A DNA stretch of 64,000 nucleotides from CAKZNE01 sp964485405. GTDB taxonomy: Bacteria; Bacteroidota; Bacteroidia; Flavobacteriales; Schleiferiaceae. The position numbers and the translations under genes are program-made. The notes beneath the pieces were generated by a model. That model worked only from the letters and a program-made list of their open reading frames with translations, had not been told where the DNA came from and made no database searches. Below, one piece after another: positions 16,514 through 25,318 of the stretch. The stretch lies in assembly GCA_964485405.1 (NCBI GenBank), contig CAZAJG010000018.1, positions 6,172 through 70,171 of the forward strand. The letters are read 5' to 3'. The number at the start of each line of letters is the position of its first letter. Position 1 is the stretch's first letter.

Positions 16514-16540
16514 AAAAGTGTTTTTATTTTAAAAACTTGG

Positions 16541-16571
16541 AAAGCAGGCTTCGAAAGGAGTCTGCTTTTTT
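16541..16571 (+). terminator. Rho-independent terminator after the precursor gene
   Basis: AAAGCAG (16541-16547) pairs with CTGCTTT (16562-16568) across a CTTCGAAAGG-containing loop and is followed by a T-run. It lies 28 bases after the precursor stop and closes the RiPP operon before the convergent gene at 16589. Confidence 0.8.
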
Positions 16572-16588
16572 GTTGACTTAATTAAAGA

Positions 16589-17395
16589 TTAATCAGAGGT
16601 ATAAATGCTAGAAAACCCATCGAGTACATGTATTCCTCCTTCCTTGGGTAACCTAAGTATAAACCAATCTTCTAATTGCTCCATTTTAGCATTTAGGGCT
16701 ATAGGTTTACCTACAAATGGCAGTAGTCTTTGATTGATAGAATTGGAGTCTTCTCCAGCTAATAAAAAATAGCTGGATTCTCCCTTTTGATTGGTAACAA
16801 CAAAAACGGGTGGAATTCCTCCCGATAAGCAACGGGCAGCACAACTTCTATGGATTTTCCCAAAGCCCGGCTTCATTACTCCAAAATAGCATTTAGGGTC
16901 TATGATTTCTCCCTTTAGTTTAACATTCCCCAACTCCAACACGGGAGTTCTGTTTTCAATATTTGTAGATAAAGCTGTATACGTACCTTCTGTGTTATTC
17001 TCCAATTGCATTAGCGTTTTACCATTGTAATAGACCAAGGTTCCAGAGAGTTTAATTAGCCTTCCTTCTAAATTCTCGCCCAACTCTTCTTCGATATTTT
17101 TTAAACCTGAATGGGCTCCAAACTTTCCAAAACCTATCAAAAGAATATTTTTAAAACCTCCTTCTTTATTGGTCACTCTAAGCATTGGGTAAGGTTGTTT
17201 GTGAAGAACTCCTTCTACCTCTGTAAGGGTGCCAAATTCAAACTGTGAATTTTTAAAGGTTTGTTGGAACACGGAAAAGGAAATTGCAAAAACCAGAATG
17301 AGTAAAGCTATAACTAGTACTGAATTCCGTACAAATTTCATGGTGCTTTTAGGTTGTTGCTCCAGATAACCGATGTAAAATTCATCCTTCTTCAA
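16589..17395 (-). CDS. Membrane-anchored protein with conserved Cys/His motif (unknown redox or metal role)
   Basis: 268 residues with one membrane helix near residues 25-45 and a large exported domain. The striking part is CYFGVMKPGFGKIHRSCAARCLSGG (given here in pieces: CYFGVMKPG, GKIHRSCAARC, LSGGIPP), with three Cys and one His in a compact loop that looks metal-binding or disulfide-forming. I recall similar motifs in uncharacterised proteins next to ferric-reductase/Rieske genes but know no function. Its start overlaps the end of the ferric-reductase/Rieske gene by 4 bases, so it is the last gene of that operon. Likely a partner protein of the membrane redox complex. Confidence 0.65.
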   Translation of the reverse strand: MKKDEFYIGYLEQQPKSTMKFVRNSVLVIALLILVFAISFSVFQQTFKNSQFEFGTLTEVEGVLHKQPYPMLRVTNKEGGFKNILLIGFGKFGAHSGLKNIEEELGENLEGRLIKLSGTLVYYNGKTLMQLENNTEGTYTALSTNIENRTPVLELGNVKLKGEIIDPKCYFGVMKPGFGKIHRSCAARCLSGGIPPVFVVTNQKGESSYFLLAGEDSNSINQRLLPFVGKPIALNAKMEQLEDWFILRLPKEGGIHVLDGFSSIYTSD

Positions 17396-18429
17396 TGGGT
17401 AATGTTTATAGGTTCTACAGGTGTTCCTTCATCTAGTGCCTTTGGATTTACATAAATGGATTCTCCATCTAGCTTTAAACGATATGTAGCCACTTTTTCA
17501 TGAAAAGGTGGTGGGGATTGACCATTAGCCGGTAAATACTGGTATCCATGCCAAGGACAAGTAATACAGCCATCTACTATTTTGCCCTCTCCTAGTGGAC
17601 CATTTTGATGTTTACAAACATTATGGACTGCGGATAATTTTCCTTCGTATTTGAATATGGCAATTCTTTCTCCGTCACAGCTCGTCATTTTCGCCCTATT
17701 TTCTTCAATCTCATTAAGCTCACATACGTATTGCCAATCTTGAGATTCTTCTTTTTGTTTTCTATTATCGAAACGAGTTTCCTTTAAACCGGTATACACG
17801 TGTAAAGCAACAATTGAAATAAAACCCAAAATCAAGACCGTAAGTAAAACAGGAGATGTTTCTTGTTGAAACGCACCTAAAAAAACATGCAAAAGAATGA
17901 GTGCATAGGCTAAATATACTCCCATGTGCAAAGTCTTCCAAACTTTTGGACTCAAATTGGCTAACCAGAAGTCGTGGCTCGTAGTAGCCATAACAGCCAG
18001 AATAAGTAAGCCGATAAAGCCTAAAACCTGAAATGGAAAGTGGATTAAGGAATGGTAATCCATATTGGAAGAGAACAAGGATAATAATGGATTGATATCT
18101 CCTAGCGTATGGAACTGTATAATCGCAAAACCTCCATGAATTAAAGCTATTAAGAACATACTCACTCCTAAGTGCCTTCTATTGTAAAGAAGTGGAAGAA
18201 ATTTAGTATTGATCCGTGAGAGTGGACCAATGGCTAATATTATATGCAGTAAAACAATAGCTAATGAGCCGAAGGCTCTTAAAATGAGCGTTTCTGGAGT
18301 TGTTTCTGGATTAAATACGAGGGTAATGCCCACGAAAACAGAGAGATAGAGCAAAATGAAGAAAAGGATAATACGATCGTACTTCTTTTTCTGCTTATTC
18401 CATAAAACTGGTACATAATTTACCCCCAT
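17392..18429 (-). CDS. Ferric-reductase-like transmembrane protein fused to a Rieske [2Fe-2S] domain
   Basis: 345 residues. The first about 215 residues contain six or seven membrane helices of the ferric reductase-like (MsrQ/NOX-type) fold with His residues in helices (LHIILAIGPL, RRHLGVSMFLIALIHGG, LHMGVYLAYALILLHVF) able to bind two b haems. The last about 110 residues are a Rieske domain with ligands CKH...GPLGEG and CPWHGYQY. This should carry electrons between a membrane haem pair and a Rieske partner, with the Rieske domain probably cytoplasmic. It is co-transcribed with the genes at 16589 and 18430. The substrate is not known. Confidence 0.85.
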   Translation of the reverse strand: MGVNYVPVLWNKQKKKYDRIILFFILLYLSVFVGITLVFNPETTPETLILRAFGSLAIVLLHIILAIGPLSRINTKFLPLLYNRRHLGVSMFLIALIHGGFAIIQFHTLGDINPLLSLFSSNMDYHSLIHFPFQVLGFIGLLILAVMATTSHDFWLANLSPKVWKTLHMGVYLAYALILLHVFLGAFQQETSPVLLTVLILGFISIVALHVYTGLKETRFDNRKQKEESQDWQYVCELNEIEENRAKMTSCDGERIAIFKYEGKLSAVHNVCKHQNGPLGEGKIVDGCITCPWHGYQYLPANGQSPPPFHEKVATYRLKLDGESIYVNPKALDEGTPVEPINITH

Positions 18430-18855
18430 TTAAAACGAAACCTTAATGTTCGTAATTTCTTGATTTTTAATGTAATCGAATAGACTAATAGCTGCCCAAT
18501 CCTCTATGTCATTATCTACTTTGAACCGATATGCTCCAGTAGCTCCTATTTGTCCAAGAGTTTTGAGGCTACCGTCCTTATACATGAGAGATAGCTGGGC
18601 ACTTGCCATTTTTAATGGCGAAATAAGCACCAACTCCAAAAGCTCAACATTGCCTGCAGAACCTCTTAGATTTATTTTAAAATTAGCGGTTTGGTGCTCC
18701 TTTATAATTGGGGCTACAGAATCTGTTGTTACCTCCAGTGCCACTTCCTTAACTTGAGCAGGATTACTCAAAATAGCAAGAGTTATTAATGTTGAAACCG
18801 AAACGGCTAAAAGGAGCCATAGATTTCTATGGCCTTTCCTTAAGGAATTTATCAT
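18430..18855 (-). CDS. Hypothetical membrane-anchored protein, 141 aa
   Basis: An N-terminal hydrophobic segment (about residues 11-29, LWLLLAVSVSTLITLAIL) anchors or exports a beta-rich domain of about 100 residues. I know no family. It ends exactly where the ferric-reductase/Rieske gene begins and lies 3 bases after the small membrane gene, so it belongs to the same operon and probably to the same membrane complex. Confidence 0.6.
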   Translation of the reverse strand: MINSLRKGHRNLWLLLAVSVSTLITLAILSNPAQVKEVALEVTTDSVAPIIKEHQTANFKINLRGSAGNVELLELVLISPLKMASAQLSLMYKDGSLKTLGQIGATGAYRFKVDNDIEDWAAISLFDYIKNQEITNIKVSF

Positions 18856-18858
18856 TCG

Positions 18859-19068
18859 CTATTTTTTCATAAGTCTTTGTGAGAGTATTGGCCACATTAA
18901 AATGGCACCAGGAACCAATAGAAGGCGTACGGTCCACTTGCTATTGGTTATAAGAGGATCCATTTTAAAGGCTCCTCTAACAAAAAAGTATACAGCAAAA
19001 ACAAAACCTGCCGCAAAATAGGCTTGGAGCAGATAAACGAAAGCTTGGATTATAGTTAACATAGTCAT
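18859..19068 (-). CDS. Small membrane protein, 69 aa
   Basis: Two predicted membrane helices (about residues 5-32 and 46-62) joined by a short loop, ending in a basic tail (SQRLMKK). The end GAILMWPILSQRL is a motif I have seen in small proteins near Rieske/oxidoreductase genes, without known role. It lies 48 bases after the glutamate-synthase-like gene and 3 bases before the next gene. The start may be at Met3. Confidence 0.55.
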   Translation of the reverse strand: MTMLTIIQAFVYLLQAYFAAGFVFAVYFFVRGAFKMDPLITNSKWTVRLLLVPGAILMWPILSQRLMKK

Positions 19069-19116
19069 ATTGGTGAGTGTTATTGATGTGGACGGTATTT
19101 TGGTGGAATGGGTTCT

Positions 19117-20733
19117 TTATGGATTTATACCTGCGTAATTAATATTTGTAAGTCGATGGATATCATAGTTATAGGTTGACAAATCGTTTACATTGAACTG
19201 CTTGACATCTTTATGTCCACAAGCGCGGGCTATAACTTGCATCAGTTGTGTACTTGCTTCAAAAAAGTTTGCCAATTGTCGCGCAGAAGCCTGAACCTTA
19301 AGCCTAGACCTTAAACTATCCTTTTGAGTAGCAATACCTACAGGACAATTATTAGTATGACAAGCTCGCATACCTAAACAACCTATAGCCTGAAGGGCTG
19401 AATTTGAAACAGCAATTGCATCAGCACCCAGCATCATTGCTTTGGCAAAATCCTCGGCAATTCTCAGTCCTCCTGTTATCACCAAACTAATATCTGTGGC
19501 TTTTTGCTCATCTAAATATTTTCTGGCTCTTGCTAATGCGGGTATGGTTGGAATATTAATATTGTCGCGCAAAACAGTTGGGGCAGCGCCCGTTCCCCCT
19601 CCTCTACCATCTAGAATAATATAATCTGCACCAGCTTCAAGGGCAAACGCTATATCTTCTTCAACATGACTCGCAGCGATCTTGAAGCCAACAGGTATGC
19701 CACCTGTTACCTCTCTTACTTTCTTAGCAAACTTTTTGAAGTCCTCAACTCCATGGAAATCGGGAAAAGTAGCAGGTGATATAGCCGCTTCTCCCTCCTT
19801 TAAACCTCTCACTCGCGCAATTTCTCCTTTAACCTTGTCACCAGGTAAATGTCCTCCAGTTCCAGTCTTAGCACCCTGCCCTCCTTTAAAATGAAAAGCC
19901 TGAACTTTTTCTAGTTTGTCCCAGCTAAATCCAAATTGAGCAGAAGCTAATTCGTAGAAATACTTACTATTACTGGCTTGTTCATCTTCAAGCATCCCTC
20001 CTTCTCCAGAGCAGATACCCGTTCCAGCCATTTCAGCTCCTTTAGCTAAAGCTATTTTTGATTCTCTGGATAACGCCCCAAAGCTCATGTCTGAAACAAA
20101 AAGAGGGATATCTAAAACTAGTGGCTTCTTTGCTTTTGGTCCAATTACAACTTTGGTGGCAACACTCTCATGATCCAGCAAAGGCCTTCTCGATAACTGA
20201 GCGGGTAGGAATTGTATATCGCTCCATTTTGGAAGTGTATTCCTATCTACACCCATCGCAGCAGAAAAACCATGATGTCCAATGCGTTTCAATCCGTATT
20301 GAGCAAGTTCTTTTATATACCCAGTAAAAGGTTCTGTTTCTTCTGGATGTGTATCTGCGTATGTACCCAGATAAGATTCACGATCAAAAGGTTGAGGATG
20401 GTCCTTTTGAAAACGGAGAATATCTTCTGTATTTACAAACACCGAATTGCCTTCAACCTTTTCTGGAAACTTGTGTAGAGCTTCATCATTGTTGTACTCA
20501 CTTACTCCGGTATCGTATCGATAATCCCAATTGTGAACGCCACAGATTAGATTATCTCCTTCAATACGTCCGTCTGCAAGCAGCGCTCCTCGGTGATGAC
20601 ATCTTCCATAGAGAACCGATACACGATCATCGAAACGGATAACAACTAAATCCGTTTCTTCCACAAGCGCATATGAAGGTTCGCGATCTTTTAGATCCGA
20701 AAGATTTGCAATTTTCACCCAGGTTTCATTCAT
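19117..20733 (-). CDS. Rieske domain fused to glutamate-synthase-type FMN oxidoreductase
   Basis: 538 residues. Residues about 5-105 are a Rieske domain with CHHRGALLADG and CGVHNWDY ligands. The rest is the FMN-binding alpha/beta barrel of the glutamate synthase large subunit, with GGQGAKTGTGG, ISPATFPDFHG, LDGRGGGTGAAP, GADAIAVSNSA and a Cys cluster in CLGMRACHTNNCPVG that matches the 3Fe-4S site of GltB. It lacks the glutaminase and GXGXG domains, so it is not a full glutamate synthase. Similar FMN proteins are oxidoreductases of mostly unknown substrate. It overlaps the LysE-like gene by 4 bases. With two Rieske centres in one operon, electron transfer to the membrane ferric-reductase protein is a reasonable inference. 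Confidence 0.88.
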   Translation of the reverse strand: MNETWVKIANLSDLKDREPSYALVEETDLVVIRFDDRVSVLYGRCHHRGALLADGRIEGDNLICGVHNWDYRYDTGVSEYNNDEALHKFPEKVEGNSVFVNTEDILRFQKDHPQPFDRESYLGTYADTHPEETEPFTGYIKELAQYGLKRIGHHGFSAAMGVDRNTLPKWSDIQFLPAQLSRRPLLDHESVATKVVIGPKAKKPLVLDIPLFVSDMSFGALSRESKIALAKGAEMAGTGICSGEGGMLEDEQASNSKYFYELASAQFGFSWDKLEKVQAFHFKGGQGAKTGTGGHLPGDKVKGEIARVRGLKEGEAAISPATFPDFHGVEDFKKFAKKVREVTGGIPVGFKIAASHVEEDIAFALEAGADYIILDGRGGGTGAAPTVLRDNINIPTIPALARARKYLDEQKATDISLVITGGLRIAEDFAKAMMLGADAIAVSNSALQAIGCLGMRACHTNNCPVGIATQKDSLRSRLKVQASARQLANFFEASTQLMQVIARACGHKDVKQFNVNDLSTYNYDIHRLTNINYAGINP

Positions 20734-21353
20734 GCTAAAAAATATTTTGTGGCTTGGTATAGGCCAATTAATAGTAGTATGCCGCCAATGGTTTTGTTTA
20801 CCAAAGAACAGCTGTCTTTAAGTTTAGTACGTAAAAAGTTACTCAAATAGGCAAAAAGAGATAAAGCCGCTAATTTCCCAAGAAACACACCCGTTAAAAA
20901 CCAAATGAGATGAACTCCACTAAAACTGAGTTTAAGATTTTGCGCAATTACCGATAACACAAAAATCCAAAATGGTAGTGCCTGTGGATTTGCTAGAGCA
21001 ACAAAAAACCCTTTGGCAAAGGCTCCAGATTTAATTCGTTTCACTTTAACCAACTTTGGGTTGGTGGATCGAAACATTAAAAAACTTCCAATTACAATAA
21101 AGAGAGCGAAAATTAGAATTTGAATCCAACTATGTGTTTCAATAAAGGTTTGGATATATACCCCAAAGCTTATGGCTACAGCAGCCTCTAAAATTTCAAC
21201 TAAAGATGCGGCAATAGAAAACTGAAAGCTTTTTTGAAAAGACTTATTAATGGTGATGCTTACAACAGACAAGTTAATAGGCCCAAAGGGGATGGTGCCT
21301 ACAAACGTTGCCAAGAAAGCAACAGAAAACGTAATAGCTAATCCTGTTTCCAT
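20730..21353 (-). CDS. LysE/RhtB family exporter
   Basis: 207 residues and about six membrane helices. The family signature is near the N-terminus (FVGTIPFGPINLSVVSITINKSF) and ANPQALPFWIFVLS lies mid-protein. LysE family members export amino acids or related small molecules. It is the first gene of the redox cluster and overlaps the next by 4 bases, so it may export a product or toxic substrate of that oxidoreductase. Confidence 0.85.
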   Translation of the reverse strand: METGLAITFSVAFLATFVGTIPFGPINLSVVSITINKSFQKSFQFSIAASLVEILEAAVAISFGVYIQTFIETHSWIQILIFALFIVIGSFLMFRSTNPKLVKVKRIKSGAFAKGFFVALANPQALPFWIFVLSVIAQNLKLSFSGVHLIWFLTGVFLGKLAALSLFAYLSNFLRTKLKDSCSLVNKTIGGILLLIGLYQATKYFLA

Positions 21354-21612
21354 AAACTTTTTTAAATGTAGAGGCTCCCGAATTCTCTACTGGCAAAAGC
21401 TTGTTTCAACTCCCGATTGAAAGGTGAAAATAGTAATTTTGAAAATAAGGTGTAGAATCCTCCCTCATTTTTCGTTTTAGTATACCGATTCAAAGACTAT
21501 TGGATTTATTCATAACTTTTGCTTTCAAAGGCAAATTTTCATTTTAAGTATCACGGAGTTCTCACGCTACGTTATTATTTTAAAACAATTGTTATGCCAG
21601 AGCAAATAGCGC

Positions 21613-21663
21613 AACGGTTAAATAGATACCGTTTTGTATACGTAGGTTATTAACTCACTACGT
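21613..21663. promoter_or_regulatory. Two inverted repeats upstream of the alkaline phosphatase gene
   Basis: The 382-base divergent region 21354-21735 holds no gene. It contains AACGGT-N9-ACCGTT (21613-21633) and ACGTAG-N12-CTACGT (21640-21663), 73-123 bases before the phosphatase ATG. These could be operators for a phosphate or other regulator. I do not see a clear Pho box. Confidence 0.35.
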
Positions 21664-21735
21664 GTGTAAAAAGGTTTTGCTCTTTCATCTTTCCAATATT
21701 CTTTTCACGAGCTTTGCTATCCTATTTAGTAAAAC

Positions 21736-22836
21736 ATGAACAAAGTCTTTGTCTTATTGCTGCTTTTTGGTTTTAGCATGGCTTCTCAAGCTCAAGATAA
21801 GCCAGTAAAAGGTGTGAAAACACCTAAAAATATCATTCTTTTAATTGGTGATGGAATGGGCACTGCACAAGTTTCGAGTGCTTATTTTTATGGAAGTGGA
21901 GAGCCGAACTTTTCCCGTTTCCCAGTTACTGGGCTGATAAAAACCTCTTCCGCTTCCAATAAAATTACAGATTCCGCTGCAGGTGCTACCGCTTTTTCTG
22001 CTGGTAAGAAAACCAAAAATGGATATGTAGGAATGGATGTAGATGGAAAGGCCGTAGAAAACTTAGTAGAGTATTTTTCAAAAAAAGGAAAAAGCACAGG
22101 CGTAATAGCTACATCGTCCATTACGCATGCTACACCCGCGTGCTTCTACGCGCACCATACTTCTCGAAACGCAGAGGTTAATATTGCCTCTCAAATGTTG
22201 GGTTCTTCCATCGACTTTTTTGCAGGTGGAGGTCAACAATATTTTATGCATGAACGGAATGAAAATCTCATTGCAGATCTTAAAGCAAATGGCTTTATGA
22301 TTCATTTGGATAAACTAGATAATTCAGAAACGTTGAATTATTCTAAAAAACATGGCTACTTGCTTGCTGACAAAGGAATGCCAAGAGCAAAGAAAAGGGG
22401 TGATTTCTTGATAGAGGCTACAGAGCTAGGTTTAGAATATTTATCAAAAAATGACAGTGGTTTTTTTATGATGATTGAAGGATCACAAATAGATTGGGCT
22501 GGACATGCAAACTTTAAAAACTACCTAATTGAAGAGGTGTTGGATTTTGACAAAACGCTTGGCGCTGTGTTGGATTTTGCCGAAAAGGATGGGCAAACCT
22601 TAGTTATTGTAACCGCTGATCACGAAACAGGAGGTTTCAGTTTAAGTGGTAAGTCTAAAAAGTTTTTAGGATTTGAAACGAGTAGAAGTTACAGTAAAAT
22701 CGATCCGAGCTTTTCTACTAGAGGTCATAGCGCTACCCTTGTTCCGGTATTTAGTTTCGGTCCTGGATCTTGGGATTTTACTGGAATTTATGAAAATACG
22801 GGGATATACGATCGGATTAGAAAACTCTGTCCTTAA
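21736..22836 (+). CDS. Alkaline phosphatase (PhoA family), exported
   Basis: 366 residues with a signal peptide (MNKVFVLLLLFGFSMASQAQ). Metal and catalytic motifs are all present: LLIGDGMG (Asp), the catalytic Ser in TDSAAGATAFSAG, HATPACFYAHH, MIEGSQIDWAGH, TADHETGG and a late His in RGHSATLVPVF. It should release phosphate from monoesters in the periplasm or outside. No phosphate transport genes are adjacent; a TetR-controlled operon follows. Confidence 0.93.
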   Translation: MNKVFVLLLLFGFSMASQAQDKPVKGVKTPKNIILLIGDGMGTAQVSSAYFYGSGEPNFSRFPVTGLIKTSSASNKITDSAAGATAFSAGKKTKNGYVGMDVDGKAVENLVEYFSKKGKSTGVIATSSITHATPACFYAHHTSRNAEVNIASQMLGSSIDFFAGGGQQYFMHERNENLIADLKANGFMIHLDKLDNSETLNYSKKHGYLLADKGMPRAKKRGDFLIEATELGLEYLSKNDSGFFMMIEGSQIDWAGHANFKNYLIEEVLDFDKTLGAVLDFAEKDGQTLVIVTADHETGGFSLSGKSKKFLGFETSRSYSKIDPSFSTRGHSATLVPVFSFGPGSWDFTGIYENTGIYDRIRKLCP

Positions 22837-22890
22837 TCCCTGTTTAGAATCAATTTAGTATAAGTGTACTAATTTTTTACGGAAATTTGA

Positions 22891-22939
22891 TTGCTCAATT
22901 AAAACCTTAATATATATTTGTGAGTAATCACTCACTCAC
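22891..22939 (+). promoter_or_regulatory. Promoter and overlapping TetR-type operator
   Basis: A Bacteroidota promoter is visible: TTG at 22891-22893, a 19-base spacer and TATATTTG (TAnnTTTG) at 22913-22920. Right after it, GTGAGTAATCACTCACTCAC (about 22920-22939) contains the dyad TGAGT-aatc-ACTCA plus an extra half-site and ends at the ATG of the TetR gene. A repressor bound here would block transcription start, so self-control by the TetR protein is likely. Confidence 0.75.
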
Positions 22940-23497
22940 ATGACGCTAAAGAGAAAGGAAATACTAAACTGTTCTATAAAGTTGTTCGCTGCGCAGGGTG
23001 TAAAAGAGACATCTACAAAGCAAATTGCTCATGAAGCTAAAGTTTCTGAGGGCTTAATCTTTCGGCATTTCCACAATAAAAAGGGATTGGTAAAAGCGGT
23101 AATTCATAGTGCATTTGATAGAATTGCTCCTTACATAGAGGAAGTCTTGCAAATCAATTGTCCGGCCACGGTTATAAAAACAATGATTCATTTACCCTTT
23201 AAACTTTTAAAAGATGAGCCTACATATTGGAGGTTACAGATGTCCATCAAATTTCAACAGAGTTTAGAGGATCTTAAAGAGGATTGTGATAATCACTCTC
23301 CTGCCCTATTTAAGAAAGTGAGCTGGGCACTACAAGAATTAGGTTTCAATAACCCAGATATGGAAGCACAAATGTTTCATATGCTGTTTGAAGGAATAGT
23401 ACATCGAGCGATTTTAGAAGGCACGGATAAAAATTTGATAGAGTTTACAAGGTTTCTGGAACATAAATACAAATTGAATGCGGTACAGGTATCTTAA
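22940..23497 (+). CDS. TetR/AcrR family transcriptional regulator
   Basis: 185 residues. Residues 1-55 form the TetR helix-turn-helix (ILNCSIKLFAAQGVKETSTKQIA, then VSEGLIFRHFHNKKGLV). The remainder is the helical ligand-binding and dimer domain. It is the first gene of a run of five and overlaps the next gene by 20 bases. The operator at its start predicts that it represses itself and the downstream membrane genes until a ligand is sensed; the ligand is unknown. Confidence 0.9.
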   Translation: MTLKRKEILNCSIKLFAAQGVKETSTKQIAHEAKVSEGLIFRHFHNKKGLVKAVIHSAFDRIAPYIEEVLQINCPATVIKTMIHLPFKLLKDEPTYWRLQMSIKFQQSLEDLKEDCDNHSPALFKKVSWALQELGFNNPDMEAQMFHMLFEGIVHRAILEGTDKNLIEFTRFLEHKYKLNAVQVS

Positions 23498-24080
23498 AGT
23501 ATTTAAACAAAACCTTCCGCTTTTTTTACTGATATGGCTTCTTGCCTTATCTGGAATGGCGTCAGCTCAATCTAGGTTAAATGTAGAAGCAAACTGGGTA
23601 ACTGCTTTTACCAATGTGGAGATTGAAAACTGGAGTCAAACCGCAAGGCACAATAAAGTAAGCGGATATCAATTGGTAGCTACTTATTCCTATTTTTTTG
23701 AAAAATATGGTGTAGAAGCCAGAACGGGTGGTGGTGTTAAAGAGTTGAGTATAGAAGGTACTTCTGGAATAAATGATTTTAGTGCCGAGACGGCTCGTTT
23801 GGTTTTATTGCTGGGAGCGGACTATCATGTAGATGAAAGCTTTCGTTTAGGATTGGATTTGGTTGCGGAGAACAACAGAGACTTTGTAGATTTTAGAACT
23901 TCTACAACTGATCTTCTTAGATATAATCTACAGCTAAGAGGAAATTATAAAATCTACAAAGGGGTATCACTCCTATTCTATTATTCAAAGGTGATGTACC
24001 CCAATATTGATCTATATTTTTTAACCAATCCAGATCATCAATTTGGGATAGGTTTACACTTTAACTTTTTAAAGTTATGA
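23478..24080 (+). CDS. Outer membrane beta-barrel protein, 200 aa
   Basis: A signal peptide (to MASAQ, about residue 31) is followed by alternating strands with aromatic girdles (YQLVATYSYFFEKYGV, ARLVLLLGADYHV, YNLQLRGNYKIYKGV) and a C-terminal strand QFGIGLHFNFLKL ending close to an aromatic residue. That is typical of a small 8-strand outer membrane barrel. I cannot name the family. It overlaps the TetR gene by 20 bases and the CotH gene by 4, so all three are coupled. Confidence 0.7.
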   Translation: MRYRYLKVFKQNLPLFLLIWLLALSGMASAQSRLNVEANWVTAFTNVEIENWSQTARHNKVSGYQLVATYSYFFEKYGVEARTGGGVKELSIEGTSGINDFSAETARLVLLLGADYHVDESFRLGLDLVAENNRDFVDFRTSTTDLLRYNLQLRGNYKIYKGVSLLFYYSKVMYPNIDLYFLTNPDHQFGIGLHFNFLKL

Positions 24081-25285
24081 GACGGATAATTGGCTTTTTA
24101 TCAATAGGGTTGTTTTGTATGTCTTGTACAGATCTAGAGGTTACTGGCGACAACCTTCCTGATGTGGAGAATTTAACCATTCAGAGTTTAAACTCTCCGC
24201 ATGATATTGTGCATGTAGAAGCTAATGCGGAGCAGTATGCCTATATGTACGAAAAGTTTAGATCAGACACCATAATACCGGCTTCCATTTCATATTACAC
24301 TCCCGATGGAGTAGCTGTTTTTAGCGATTTACCCTCTAACTTAGAGATAAAAGGGGCCGCCTCTGCTGGAAACCTAATGAAATCGCTGGGAATGACCTTT
24401 GAACAGGATATTCCAAACTCTCAATTGGGTATTCTTAATCCTATTTATGTACTACCCCAGCATAATCTCCAAAGCTTAAAGACTTTTCGCTTGCGTAATT
24501 CGGGTAACGATTTTGGCTTTACTATGCTTAAGGATATGACGTATACAGAATTAGCCATCCAAGCGGGTTTAAACGTAGAGTTGATGTACGGGAAGCCCGT
24601 TCATGCTTTTGTAAATAACGATTATTTCGGTCTCTTAAATTTAAGAACGGAAAGCAATGCGAATGGCATCTCTAGGTTGATACAAGCGCAAACCAATGAA
24701 ATTACCTTGCTAAAAGTAGATGTAGATAATGCCAAACTTGAATACAGAGAAGGTGATGAAATTTGGGCTAACGAATTGATAGATGCTATAAAAACCGAAG
24801 ATGCAGAAAAGCTTTGGGAACTGATAAACGTAGACAGCTTTATCGATTATATCATTTACCAAGATTATGTTGGGAATAGAGATTGGCCGGTAAATAACAT
24901 GCGTGTTTACAGTCATAATAGAGAAAAATTTCGCTTTATCCTGTACGATTTGGACTATTCTGCTTTTAATACCAAGAAGCCACTTATCCCCGCTTTTGAA
25001 TATTTAGATCATCACATGGCCATTATGTATAATGGCTTAAGAGAGCATCCATCTTTTGATGATAAGTTTAACGCCAGGCAGAAGGAATTGTATAAGAAAC
25101 TTACTCCTGACCGTTTTAACGTAATTCTGGATGAATTTGCCGAAAGAATTGAAAATGACATTCCGTATCTTATCTCTAAATACCAAAGCCCACCGAGTAC
25201 TTTCCATTGGAGAATGAAAGTAAGCGAATTAGAAAGAGACTTTGAACGCAGGGATAAGCATATAAGAGATAAATATAATCTGTAA
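24077..25285 (+). CDS. CotH kinase-like lipoprotein
   Basis: 402 residues. The lipobox is FCMSC (Cys about 16), giving an outer membrane or surface lipoprotein. The body matches the CotH family: FRLRNSGNDFGFTMLKD, HAFVNNDYFGLLNLR, and the catalytic stretch YVGNRDWPVNNMRVYS...FRFILYDLDYSAF with the metal-binding Asp pair. CotH proteins are atypical kinases that phosphorylate exported proteins; related bacterial genes often occur with polyphosphate or surface functions. Here it lies between an outer membrane barrel and a PycTM protein. The substrate is unknown. Confidence 0.82.
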   Translation: MRRIIGFLSIGLFCMSCTDLEVTGDNLPDVENLTIQSLNSPHDIVHVEANAEQYAYMYEKFRSDTIIPASISYYTPDGVAVFSDLPSNLEIKGAASAGNLMKSLGMTFEQDIPNSQLGILNPIYVLPQHNLQSLKTFRLRNSGNDFGFTMLKDMTYTELAIQAGLNVELMYGKPVHAFVNNDYFGLLNLRTESNANGISRLIQAQTNEITLLKVDVDNAKLEYREGDEIWANELIDAIKTEDAEKLWELINVDSFIDYIIYQDYVGNRDWPVNNMRVYSHNREKFRFILYDLDYSAFNTKKPLIPAFEYLDHHMAIMYNGLREHPSFDDKFNARQKELYKKLTPDRFNVILDEFAERIENDIPYLISKYQSPPSTFHWRMKVSELERDFERRDKHIRDKYNL

Positions 25286-25318
25286 CAACTAGCTTCCAGC
25301 TTGTATAAGCCATAGTGT

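Noticed and set aside
19117..20733. Glutamate synthase large subunit (gltB)
   Set aside because: The glutaminase and C-terminal GXGXG domains are missing and a Rieske domain is fused at the N-terminus; no small subunit gene is nearby.
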